Under the pieces are notes generated by a model. That model saw only the letters and a program-made list of their open reading frames with translations, did not search any database and was not told the DNA's origin. A stretch of DNA of 64,000 bases from Citrifermentans bemidjiense Bem (GTDB taxonomy: Bacteria > Desulfobacterota > Desulfuromonadia > Geobacterales > Geobacteraceae), in contig NC_011146.1 in the NCBI RefSeq assembly GCF_000020725.1, positions 3,347,501 through 3,411,500 on the forward strand, given 5' to 3'. Positions 1 to 7,978 of the stretch are shown in pieces. How positions within the stretch are numbered: the stretch's first letter is position 1; each line of letters starts with the position of its first letter. Made by a program: the position numbers and the translations under genes.

Positions 1-175
<175 letters not shown>

Positions 176-260
176 CTAAAGTCGTTTTCAAGGGGCAACT
201 ATGCGGCTACGGTGTGCCCGATATGCTGTTTTATTCGCTTGCGGGAACCTGTCGGCCGTC

Positions 261-282
261 GGCCGTTCGGCCGCGAACGGCC
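261..282. repeat. GC-rich inverted repeat
   Basis: GGCCGTTC (261-268) and GAACGGCC (275-282) are perfect inverted arms around a 6-base loop. It lies in the icd leader and could fold in the mRNA. No T-run follows, so it is not an obvious terminator. Confidence 0.5.
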
Positions 283-350
283 TTCCTACAATGCGACTTA
301 CTATATACAAGGGATTATGGGATGTTAGCAGGATTGTTCTGGTTTACAAA

Positions 351-371
351 TTTTGTATACAGTATACAAAA
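351..371. promoter_or_regulatory. Operator-like perfect palindrome upstream of icd
   Basis: Two perfect 10-base arms, TTTTGTATAC and GTATACAAAA, flank a single central base. The site is about 205 bases upstream of the icd start. The size and symmetry fit a dimeric repressor or activator. Palindromes centred on GTATAC are common among GntR/FadR-type operators, but the cognate regulator cannot be named from this sequence. Confidence 0.55.
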
Positions 372-548
372 CGTTTTTCACTGTCAAGGGAAAATCGGGG
401 CGGGATACGGTGCATCTGCAATTAGTCGGAAGGGGTGCGGACGGAGTAGTTCAAGGGGTTAAAATCACTCGATCCGCGGTGGTGCAAAGGGGTGTGGAGT
501 CGGATTTGACGACGGCAAAATACTGTTTAAATATATCGTCAACAGCGG

Positions 549-1241
549 TCAGTGCAGCGGGTGTTCCTGGGCGTAGCGCCTGGCCTCGGAGATGTCGTCG
601 CGCCCCTGGTTGCGGGGGATGCGCAGCACCTGGCCGGGCCAGATGTGCCTTGGGTCCCGGATCTGGTCCCGGTTGGCGCGGTAGAGAAGCGGCCATAGGA
701 CGCGGTCGCCGTAGACCTCGGGACGCGAGGCAATGAGGGGGAGGGATTCGCCCCTTCTCACCGTGTAGGAGGCGACGAGTTGCGGCTCCTTTTGAGGCTT
801 GGGTTTTCTGCGCTCGACCTCAGCCGCCTCACGCTTCGCCCTCTCTTCGGCGGCGGCTTTCGCCCGGGCCCGCCGATCCGCTTCCTCCAGCGCCTTTTTC
901 TCACGTTCGGCGCGCCGCTTTTCCTCTTCGGCCCGCTCGCGCGCGGCCTGCTCACGCGCCTTTTCCTCGTTGAGGGTCTTTTCCAGCAGCTCGGCCTTCA
1001 AGAGGGTCAGCTCGAAGTAGCGATCCGCCTCCTCGCGCTCGTTGGCCAAAAGCAGCGAGTCCCCTTTGAAAAAGGCCTGCAGCGTGCCGGCGTACTCGTT
1101 CGGGTGCAGCCGCTCGCCCCCTTGGAGCCTCAGCTGTTCGAGCCTCGCGCTCGCCTCATCGCGAAAACGCGGCGGCTGCGTTGCGCAGGCCGCCGCTGAA
1201 ATGACGAGCAAAAGAGTTATGAACCGGACGGCGAGCTTCAA
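549..1241 (-). CDS. LysM-domain lipoprotein
   Basis: 230 residues. The N-terminus is a lipoprotein signal peptide with hydrophobic core and an SAAAC lipobox (Cys about 19). The middle (about 85-150) is a highly charged Lys/Glu/Arg/Ala helix, probably coiled coil. The C-terminus (about 155-212) is a LysM domain: YTVRRGESLPLIASRPEVYG, then WPLLYRAN, then IWPGQVLRIP. LysM binds peptidoglycan, so the protein probably links an envelope membrane to the wall. It starts 8 bases after the aspS stop and is probably cotranscribed with it. The exact role is unknown; the domain calls are confident. Confidence 0.85.
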   Translation of the reverse strand: MKLAVRFITLLLVISAAACATQPPRFRDEASARLEQLRLQGGERLHPNEYAGTLQAFFKGDSLLLANEREEADRYFELTLLKAELLEKTLNEEKAREQAARERAEEEKRRAEREKKALEEADRRARAKAAAEERAKREAAEVERRKPKPQKEPQLVASYTVRRGESLPLIASRPEVYGDRVLWPLLYRANRDQIRDPRHIWPGQVLRIPRNQGRDDISEARRYAQEHPLH

Positions 1242-1249
1242 CAGCCCCC

Positions 1250-3031
1250 CTACTTGGCGGCGAGACGAATGCCGAGCTCGCGCAGCTGCAGTGCATCGAC
1301 ACCGGAGGGGGCGTCCGACATGAGGCAGGCCCCCTTCTGGGTCTTCGGGAAAGCGATGACGTCGCGGATCGAGTCGCTACCGGTGATCAGCATCATCAGG
1401 CGGTCCAGGCCGAAGGCGATGCCGCCGTGCGGCGGGGTGCCGTACTCGAGCGCGTCGAGCAGGAAGCCGAACTTGGAGCGGGCGTTCTCCTCGGAGAGCC
1501 CCAGCATCTTGAACATGAGGGACTGCACTTCCTCCTGATGGATCCTGATGGAGCCGCCGCCGATCTCGTTGCCGTTAAGGACCAGGTCGTAGGCCTTGGC
1601 GCGGCAGCGGCCGGGATCGCTCTCGACGTACTGCAGGTCCTCGTCCATGGGCGCGGTGAAGGGGTGGTGCACCGCCGCCCAGCGTTTCGCTTCCTCGTCC
1701 CACTCGAGAAGCGGGAAGTCGGTGATCCAGACGAAGCGGAAGACGTTGGGATCGGTGAGCCCCATCTTGGCGGCGAGATGATTCCTGAGTTTGCCCAGCG
1801 AATCGTTGACCACCTTCGGCTTGTCGGCGACGAAGAGGAGCAGGTCCCCTTCTTTGGCGTCGAAGGCCTTATCCATGGTGGCGATCTCTTCGGGGGTGAA
1901 GAACTTGGCGATGGGGGATTGCCACCCTTCGGCGGTCATCTTCACGTAGGCGAGACCCTTGGCGCCGTAGATCTTGGCGAACTCGGTCAGGTCGTCGATT
2001 TCCTTGCGGCTCATGGCGCCGGCGCCCTTGACGTTCATACCCTTGACGATCCCGCCGCCGTTCACCACGTCGGCGAAGACCTTGAAACCGGAGTTCTTGA
2101 CGATGTCGGAGAGCTCTACCAGTTCGAGCCCAAAACGAAGGTCCGGGTTGTCCACGCCGAAGCGGCGGATCGCCTCCTGGTAGGTCATCCTCTCGATCGG
2201 GAGCTCAACCTTGACCCCTCTGGCCTCGGTGAAGATGCGGGCCATGAGCCCTTCCATCACGGTGATGATGTCCTCGCGGTCGATGAAGGACATCTCGCAG
2301 TCGATCTGGGTGAACTCGGGCTGGCGGTCGGCGCGCAGGTCCTCGTCGCGGAAGCAGCGCACGATCTGGAAGTAGCGGTCAAAGCCGGAGACCATGAGGA
2401 TCTGCTTGAAGAGCTGCGGGGACTGCGGCAGCGCGTAGAACTCGCCCTTGTTGATGCGGGAGGGAACCAGGAAGTCGCGCGCCCCTTCCGGGGTGGACTT
2501 GGTGAGGAAAGGGGTCTCCAGTTCGATGAAGCCGTTGTCGCTCAAGTAGGAGCGGGTCAACTGGGCCACCTTGGAGCGGAGCATCAGGTTCTGCTGCAGC
2601 GTCCCGGTGCGAAGGTCGAGATAGCGGTACTTGAGCCTGATGTTCTCGTTGACGTCCACGAAGCCGTCCAGCGTGAAAGGGAGCGCCTTGGAGGGGTTCA
2701 AAAGCTTGCACTCGGTCACCAGCACCTCGATCTCGCCGGTCTTCATCTTCGGGTTGACGGTCCCTTCCGGGCGGGCGGCAACCGTACCCCTGATGGCAAG
2801 GACGTACTCGTTCCTGGCGGACTCCGCCTTGGCGTGGGCCTCGGGACAGCGCTCCGGGTCGAAGACGATCTGGGAGATGCCGTCCCTGTCGCGCAGGTCG
2901 ACGAAGATGAGCCCGCCGTGGTCGCGCCTCTTGGAGACCCAACCCATGAGGGTGACTTCCTGCCCTATGTGGCCCCCCCTCAACTCGCCGCAGTAACTGC
3001 TTCTCTTCCAATCACCCAGAAAATCTATCAT
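1250..3031 (-). CDS. aspS: Aspartyl-tRNA synthetase, probably non-discriminating (Asp/Asn)
   Basis: 593 residues, the usual length of bacterial AspRS. Order: OB-fold anticodon-binding domain (about 15-110, with [22 protein letters not shown] split across strands), class II catalytic core with motif 2 [16 protein letters not shown], the GAD insertion (about 290-420) and motif 3 [12 protein letters not shown]. It charges tRNA-Asp in the cytoplasm. The anticodon loop region reads RRDHGG with His38 where E. coli has Leu (RRDLGS). In Pseudomonas aeruginosa a His at this place marks the enzyme that also charges tRNA-Asn for GatCAB amidation, so the same is inferred here. An AGGAG box precedes the ATG. 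First gene of a pair with the LysM lipoprotein. Confidence 0.96.
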   Translation of the reverse strand: MIDFLGDWKRSSYCGELRGGHIGQEVTLMGWVSKRRDHGGLIFVDLRDRDGISQIVFDPERCPEAHAKAESARNEYVLAIRGTVAARPEGTVNPKMKTGEIEVLVTECKLLNPSKALPFTLDGFVDVNENIRLKYRYLDLRTGTLQQNLMLRSKVAQLTRSYLSDNGFIELETPFLTKSTPEGARDFLVPSRINKGEFYALPQSPQLFKQILMVSGFDRYFQIVRCFRDEDLRADRQPEFTQIDCEMSFIDREDIITVMEGLMARIFTEARGVKVELPIERMTYQEAIRRFGVDNPDLRFGLELVELSDIVKNSGFKVFADVVNGGGIVKGMNVKGAGAMSRKEIDDLTEFAKIYGAKGLAYVKMTAEGWQSPIAKFFTPEEIATMDKAFDAKEGDLLLFVADKPKVVNDSLGKLRNHLAAKMGLTDPNVFRFVWITDFPLLEWDEEAKRWAAVHHPFTAPMDEDLQYVESDPGRCRAKAYDLVLNGNEIGGGSIRIHQEEVQSLMFKMLGLSEENARSKFGFLLDALEYGTPPHGGIAFGLDRLMMLITGSDSIRDVIAFPKTQKGACLMSDAPSGVDALQLRELGIRLAAK

Positions 3032-3154
3032 CGAACTCCTCCTTGGAATTAATCTGCAAGAAATAACGGGTCACTATACCCAAAAAGAAAGTGAGCTTCA
3101 ACCAAAAACGGGGGATTTGGGCGCCGCGGGAGATTGTCGCCGGCCGTAAAACAC

Positions 3155-3186
3155 AAAGGCCCGGCAGGAATCGCTGCCGGGCCTTT
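3155..3186 (-). terminator. Rho-independent terminator after the lldR-like gene
   Basis: Perfect 13-base arms, AAAGGCCCGGCAG and CTGCCGGGCCTTT, with a 6-base loop, about 20 bases past the stop of the minus-strand GntR gene. The A/T-flanked arms would work in either direction. Confidence 0.8.
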
Positions 3187-3206
3187 ATCGGTAGTTTGGT
3201 GCCGCG

Positions 3207-3929
3207 TTATTCGGTGCCGCGCATGGAGACGTAGGCGGAGCATCTCTTCTGCGCGAAGTCCAGGTGCTCGAGCATGGCCACTCTCGCGCCGTCGGCGTCG
3301 CGGTCCCTGATCATCTCATAGATCTTCAGGTGGTGGCTGAAGAGCAGGCGCTGGTCCTCCTCCGTCATATAAACGGCGCGCCAGACGTCGCGCTGGAACT
3401 CCTGCATCGCCTCGAAAATGCTCTGCATCATGTGGCCCCAGACCACGTTGTGGGTGGCGCGGGCGACCAGCATGTGGAAGTGGGCGTCGAAATCCTCCGA
3501 AGCCTTCAGCTGCTCCAGGTTTTTGGCCATGCCGTCGACAACAACCTGCAGGCGCCGAACGTCCTCGGGGAGCGCCCGGGTAGCGGCGTACCAGGCGGTC
3601 CAGGACTCCATCCCCTTGCGCACTTCGATCACGTCGAGGGCACGGTCGCCGTCAATGCGGATCAGCTCGGAGAGCGGCATCCCGGCGGAGTTCTCCACCA
3701 GGGAACGGACCAGCGTGCCCCCCCCTTGATAGGTCTCGACGAGTCCGGAGGAGGTAAGGATGTTGAGCGCCTCGCGCACCGAAGGACGGGAGACGCCGAA
3801 AAGCTCGGCAAGCTCGCGCTCGGGGGGAAGCTTCTCCCCCGGGTTGAACTCGCCGGCCAGTATGGAACTGCGGATCTGCTCCGCGATCTGGGTCGATACT
3901 TTTTTCGGTTTTATCGGCGTAAATTTCAT
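3207..3929 (-). CDS. GntR/FadR-family transcriptional regulator, LldR-like
   Basis: 240 residues. Residues about 8-75 form the GntR winged helix (KLPPERELAELFGVSRPSVREAL, split here as KLPPERELAELFG and VSRPSVREAL); about 90-225 form the all-helical FCD ligand domain, in which conserved Asp and His residues usually bind metal and a carboxylate ligand. Family members such as LldR and PdhR repress transport and oxidation genes until lactate or pyruvate binds. It is the last gene of the lactate island, 118 bases downstream of the Fe-S subunit. An LldR-type palindrome lies in the divergent lldP-lutC control region (10084-10096), which supports this role. The effector itself is inferred. Confidence 0.85.
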   Translation of the reverse strand: MKFTPIKPKKVSTQIAEQIRSSILAGEFNPGEKLPPERELAELFGVSRPSVREALNILTSSGLVETYQGGGTLVRSLVENSAGMPLSELIRIDGDRALDVIEVRKGMESWTAWYAATRALPEDVRRLQVVVDGMAKNLEQLKASEDFDAHFHMLVARATHNVVWGHMMQSIFEAMQEFQRDVWRAVYMTEEDQRLLFSHHLKIYEMIRDRDADGARVAMLEHLDFAQKRCSAYVSMRGTE

Positions 3930-4047
3930 AAGGCACCGATACTACATATGTAAGAGGAAGGCAATAGGTTTTCTGGTAAATATTTTTGACCAATCTGGCA
4001 GCCGGGAAAATTCCGTATACGGCATGAAGAGGTAACCTCCCCTACCC

Positions 4048-5289
4048 TCACGCATTCATGCTCATCTGAAGCAGTTCGGTGAGATGAATCACCCTTACCT
4101 GCGGCTCGGCCTCCGAGAGCGCCTTCTTGAGCTGCAAGAGGCACCCGGGGTTGCTGGTCACGAGGTATTCGGCTCCCGTCTTCTGCACGTTTTGCACCTT
4201 GCGCGACAGCACCAGGTCCGCCATCTCCGGCTTCTCGATGTTGTAGGTACCCGCCGACCCGCAGCAGGCATCCGCCTCGGGGAGCTCGCGGAAGTCGATT
4301 CCGGGTATCAGCTTGATCAGCGCGCGCGGCTGGCTGCGGATGCCCTGGCAGTGGGCGATGTGGCAGGGGTCGTGGTAGGTGACCTTTAACGGCAGGGGTT
4401 TGAGTTTTGCGGCCAAAGCCTCCGACTCGGCGAAGAGGACTTCGGAGATGTCGCGCACGCTGGCGCTGAATTCCTCGGCTTTGCGCTCGCCGTCCAGGTG
4501 CTGGCCGTACTTCTTCAGCTCGGCCCCGCAGCCGCCGCAGTCGGTGACCACGAAATCGAGGTCGAAGGAGTCGAAGAGGTCGGTGTTGAAGCTAGCGGCC
4601 TCCTTGAGCCCGTCCAGATCGTGCCCCAGCATGTTGGGAGCGCCGCAGCACTTCTGAGCCTTGGGGGTCACCACCCGGTATCCCAAAGTCGAGAGCAGCT
4701 GCACCGTGGCAAGGCTCGCCTCGCTGAAGATGAGGCTCATGACGCAGCCAAGGAAAAAGCCCGCGGTCCCCTTCTCTTTTCCAGCCGCCGGCGTCACCTC
4801 GCTGATGGTCTGGCGCAGCGGCGCGTCGGGGAGCTTAGGCAGAAGCCCTTCCATGCGTCCCAGCGCCTCAGGGAACAGTTTCAAGAGCCCCAGCGAGCGG
4901 ACCACCTGCTGCAGGCCGGTTTTCTGGTAGAGCCGAAGCGGCGCCGTAGCGGCCTCCAGGCGGTCCGGGTGCGGCACCAGCTTTCTCAGGACCAGGTCCT
5001 CCATCATGGAGAGCCCCTTCTCCTTCTTGCTCTCGCAGCGGAACTCGGCCACCAGTTCGCCGGCGTTGACGCCGCAGGGGCAGGCGGAGGCGCAGGCCTG
5101 GCAGTCAAGGCAGAGAGAGACGTACTCCAGGAACTTCTCGCTTTCCACCAGCTCCCCTTCCTGGAGCTTGCGCACCAGCGCCACGCGTCCGCGCGGCGAG
5201 GCGGTTTCCAGGAAGGTCTCCTTATAGGTCGGGCAGTGCGGCAGGCACATGCCGCAGCGCATGCAGTTGATCAGCTTGACGTAATCCAT
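4048..5289 (-). CDS. Lactate/glycolate dehydrogenase iron-sulfur subunit (GlcF-like)
   Basis: 413 residues. The N-terminus holds two 4Fe-4S motifs, CMRCGMCLPHCP (about residues 9-20) and CLDCQACASACPCG (about 59-72). Two cysteine-rich CCG domains follow, with signatures KCCGAPNMLG and ACCGSAGTYN. This is the architecture of GlcF and of Fe-S partners of D-lactate dehydrogenases. It would pass electrons from the FAD subunit encoded just upstream (51-base gap) to the quinone pool at the inner membrane. Within a lactate operon, lactate is a better guess than glycolate as substrate of the pair. Confidence 0.87.
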   Translation of the reverse strand: MDYVKLINCMRCGMCLPHCPTYKETFLETASPRGRVALVRKLQEGELVESEKFLEYVSLCLDCQACASACPCGVNAGELVAEFRCESKKEKGLSMMEDLVLRKLVPHPDRLEAATAPLRLYQKTGLQQVVRSLGLLKLFPEALGRMEGLLPKLPDAPLRQTISEVTPAAGKEKGTAGFFLGCVMSLIFSEASLATVQLLSTLGYRVVTPKAQKCCGAPNMLGHDLDGLKEAASFNTDLFDSFDLDFVVTDCGGCGAELKKYGQHLDGERKAEEFSASVRDISEVLFAESEALAAKLKPLPLKVTYHDPCHIAHCQGIRSQPRALIKLIPGIDFRELPEADACCGSAGTYNIEKPEMADLVLSRKVQNVQKTGAEYLVTSNPGCLLQLKKALSEAEPQVRVIHLTELLQMSMNA

Positions 5290-5340
5290 GGTGCATCCTC
5301 TTGTTGAAGAAACGGCGTCGGACAGGTCAGACGGGTCGGA

Positions 5341-6729
5341 CTAGTCCGAAGTCAGACTAAAGATTTTCCCAGGGTTCAGTATCCCCTTGGGATCGAGCGC
5401 GCCCTTGATGCCGCGCATAACGCGCAGACCGGACTCTCCCACCAGCTTAGGTAGGTACTTCTTCTTGGCCACCCCTACCCCGTGCTCGCCGGTGATGGTC
5501 CCCCCCATGGCTATGGTGGCCTCGAAGATCTCGCCGAAGGCCTTGTGGGCGCGGGAGATCTCGTCGGGGTTCCTCTCGTCGGTGAGGCAGGTGGGGTGGA
5601 GGTTGCCGTCGCCGGCATGGCCGAAGGTGCCGATCAGGAGGTCGTACTTCCTGGCGGTGTCTTGGATCAGCTTCACCATGGGCGCTATGCAGCTTCTGGG
5701 GACTGTTGCGTCCTCCAAGATGGTGGTGGGCCTCATGCGGGCCAAGGCGGAAAGCGCCACCCGGCGCGCAGTGGCGAGCTTCAAGGCCTCTTCGGGCCCG
5801 GCTGCGGTCTGGAAGAAGGAGCAGTGGTGCCGCTCGCAGATCTCCCTGATGCCGGCGGCGTCCTCCTCCACCTGGGCGGGGTGGCCGTCCACCTCGATGA
5901 GGAGCACCGCGTCGACGTCGAGCGGCAGCCCCACGTGGGCGTAATCCTCGACGCACTTGATGGTGACCCGGTCCAGGAATTCCAAGGTGGCCGGGATGAT
6001 GCGCGCGGCGATGATGTGCGAGACGGTGAGGGCCGCCTGCTCCAACTGCGGGAAGTGCACCAGCATGGTCTTCTTGGCCACCGGCTTCGGGATCAGCTTC
6101 ACGGTGATCTCCGTGAAGATGCCTAGTGTCCCCTCGGAGGAGACGAGGAGCTGGTTCAGGTTGTAGCCCGCCACGTCCTTCACCACCTTGCCGCCGGTCT
6201 TCAACAGGTCGCCGTCGGCGAGGACCGTCTTAAGCCCCATCACGTAGTCGTCGGTCACGCCGTACTTGAGACCGCGCAACCCCCCGGAGTTCTCGGCCAC
6301 GTTCCCACCCATGGTGGAGATGTTCATGCTCCCCGGGTCGGGTGGGTAGAAAAGCCCCTTCGCCTCCACCTCGCGGTGCAGCGCCGAGGTGATCACGCCG
6401 GTCTCCACGGTAGCCGTCAGGTTCTCCTCATCGATCTCCAGGATCCGGTTCAGACGGCTGGTCTGCAGCACCACCCCGGCATCGAAGGAGATGGAGCCGC
6501 CGGAAAGGTTGGTGCCGGAGCCGCGGGGGGTGACCCGCACACCCGCCTCGTGGCAAAGCGCCATGACCTGCGAAATCTCTTCAGCGCTCCCCGGGAGCAG
6601 CACCGCGCCCGGCCTGCTCTGCAGTTCGGGGGTGGAATCGTATCCGTAGCAGGCGAGCGATTCGGGATCGGTCAGGGTGTTCGGTGCTCCGACGATTCCG
6701 GCCAGCGCCTTTATGAAACTGTTTTCCAT
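5341..6729 (-). CDS. FAD-linked 2-hydroxyacid (probably D-lactate) dehydrogenase, GlcD-like
   Basis: 462 residues. N-terminal PCMH-type FAD-binding domain (about 38-178; TPRGSGTNLSGG, PPDPGSMNISTMGGNVAENSGG split) and C-terminal FAD-oxidase domain (about 215-458; GTFGHAGDGNLHP, TGEHGVGVAKK). These are hallmarks of the GlcD/D-LDH family, which oxidises D-2-hydroxyacids to 2-oxoacids. It lies 59 bases after lrgB and is followed by its Fe-S subunit, so the pair forms one enzyme. The island also encodes the Lut L-lactate complex on the opposite strand, so D-lactate is the likely substrate. Glycolate cannot be excluded by sequence. Confidence 0.88.
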   Translation of the reverse strand: MENSFIKALAGIVGAPNTLTDPESLACYGYDSTPELQSRPGAVLLPGSAEEISQVMALCHEAGVRVTPRGSGTNLSGGSISFDAGVVLQTSRLNRILEIDEENLTATVETGVITSALHREVEAKGLFYPPDPGSMNISTMGGNVAENSGGLRGLKYGVTDDYVMGLKTVLADGDLLKTGGKVVKDVAGYNLNQLLVSSEGTLGIFTEITVKLIPKPVAKKTMLVHFPQLEQAALTVSHIIAARIIPATLEFLDRVTIKCVEDYAHVGLPLDVDAVLLIEVDGHPAQVEEDAAGIREICERHHCSFFQTAAGPEEALKLATARRVALSALARMRPTTILEDATVPRSCIAPMVKLIQDTARKYDLLIGTFGHAGDGNLHPTCLTDERNPDEISRAHKAFGEIFEATIAMGGTITGEHGVGVAKKKYLPKLVGESGLRVMRGIKGALDPKGILNPGKIFSLTSD

Positions 6730-6788
6730 GGCATCTGTTCCTTTTTTTGGCTTGTATGAAGTGTCGATGCTTTACGTCCCGTCCCCGG

Positions 6789-7478
6789 CTAGCGCAGGAA
6801 AAGCGGGAGGTAATATGGTGCTACCAATGCGGTAAATACGGCGGCAAGCGCCATGGCTACCCCGCTCATGGCGCCTGCGGTCTCGCTCTCCATTAGCGCC
6901 ACCGCGGTTCCCTGGCCATGGGAAACGGTGCCGAGCGCGAGCCCCCGGGCCATCGGGTGCTTCACCCTGAGTAGCGAGAGCGCTCCCGGCCCGAGGATGG
7001 AGCCGAGCATTCCCGTGGCCACTACGAAGGCAGCGGTAAGCGGGGCTTCCCCTCCGCATAGGCGCGAGATCTCCACGGCTATGGGGACGGTCACGGATTT
7101 CGGCCCCAGGGAGAGGAGCAGGGTGTCGCCCAAGGAGAAAAGCCTTCCAGCTACCAGGGCTGCGGCCATGGTAGTCAGCGACCCAGCGGCAACCCCTGCC
7201 AGAACTGTAGGAGCATGCCGGCGCAACAGCGACCGGTTGTGGTAGAGCGGCAGGGCGAGCGCCACCGTGGCTGGGCCGAGCAGGAAGGTCATCACCTCCT
7301 TGGCCGGCTGGTAGTCGTCCCAGGAGTACCCCGTGAGCTTCATGAGGGAGATGATGACGACGGTGCTCAGGAAGACCGGGTTCAGCAGCGGGTGCCGGTA
7401 GGCAAGGAAGATGCGGCGGGTCGCGAGATAAGCCCCAAGGGTCAGCAGGATAAGGGAGGCACTGAAGAGCAGGTTCAT
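6789..7478 (-). CDS. lrgB: LrgB/CidB-family membrane protein
   Basis: 229 residues, all hydrophobic with about six to eight membrane segments. Signatures include SLGPKSVTVPIA and GLALGTVSHGQGTA, which define LrgB. LrgAB pairs were first linked to murein hydrolase control. Homologues in Bacillus subtilis (PftAB) and Streptococcus mutans carry pyruvate. Here the gene is inside a lactate operon, which favours pyruvate or lactate transport. The start is taken as the ATG at 7478, which overlaps the lrgA stop as ATGA; the open frame runs further upstream but would overlap all of lrgA. Confidence 0.85.
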   Translation of the reverse strand: MNLLFSASLILLTLGAYLATRRIFLAYRHPLLNPVFLSTVVIISLMKLTGYSWDDYQPAKEVMTFLLGPATVALALPLYHNRSLLRRHAPTVLAGVAAGSLTTMAAALVAGRLFSLGDTLLLSLGPKSVTVPIAVEISRLCGGEAPLTAAFVVATGMLGSILGPGALSLLRVKHPMARGLALGTVSHGQGTAVALMESETAGAMSGVAMALAAVFTALVAPYYLPLFLR

Positions 7479-7840
7479 CGTGACGATCTCCCCTGCAGCA
7501 GTTCCACCGAGACCCCGGTAGCCGCCACCCCCACCAGGGCGCTCACGGTGAGGACGAGGAGGAGGACCGCGCCGCTTTGACGCATCAGATCCCCGAAGGT
7601 CATGAGTCCCACCGAGATCGGGATGAAGAAGAAGGCGAAGTGTTTGAGGAGGAAGCCGCCCCCCTCTTCGATGAGCGACGGCTTCACCGCGCCGCTCGCC
7701 AAAAGGAGGAACATGATCAGCATCCCTGCCACGTTGCCCGGCAGGGAGAGATGCAGCAAGGCGACCAGAAAGGTCCCCAGGCGAAATACCAGCCACAGGA
7801 GCAGTACCTGCCAGGATATGTTGAATGCGGTTTTTGTCAT
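7475..7840 (-). CDS. lrgA: LrgA/CidA-family membrane protein
   Basis: 121 residues from the ATG at 7840, with four predicted membrane helices. LPGNVAGMLIMFLLL and FFFIPISVGLM are typical of the LrgA (holin-like) family. It overlaps lrgB by 4 bases, so the two are translationally coupled and probably form one complex. An upstream ATG at 7924 would add a polar leader unlike the family, so the internal start is preferred, although its ribosome binding site is weak. It follows the lactate permease by about 140 bases. Confidence 0.82.
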   Translation of the reverse strand: MTKTAFNISWQVLLLWLVFRLGTFLVALLHLSLPGNVAGMLIMFLLLASGAVKPSLIEEGGGFLLKHFAFFFIPISVGLMTFGDLMRQSGAVLLLVLTVSALVGVAATGVSVELLQGRSSR

Positions 7841-7978
7841 GATCGCTACCAGCTTGCTGTTTTTTCCCTCTGGCGGCAGGAGGCCGTGTTTAGCGGTTGA
7901 CCCCAAACGATCGGAGCGTGGCAAACGGCGAAACGACCGTCTCCCCGGGAGGACGACCCTCCCGGGGCGCGGGTTTCA

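Noticed and set aside
1427-3052. 541-codon plus-strand frame
   Set aside because: Antisense shadow of aspS; composition is the reverse-frame bias of GC-rich DNA and there is no ribosome site or family resemblance.
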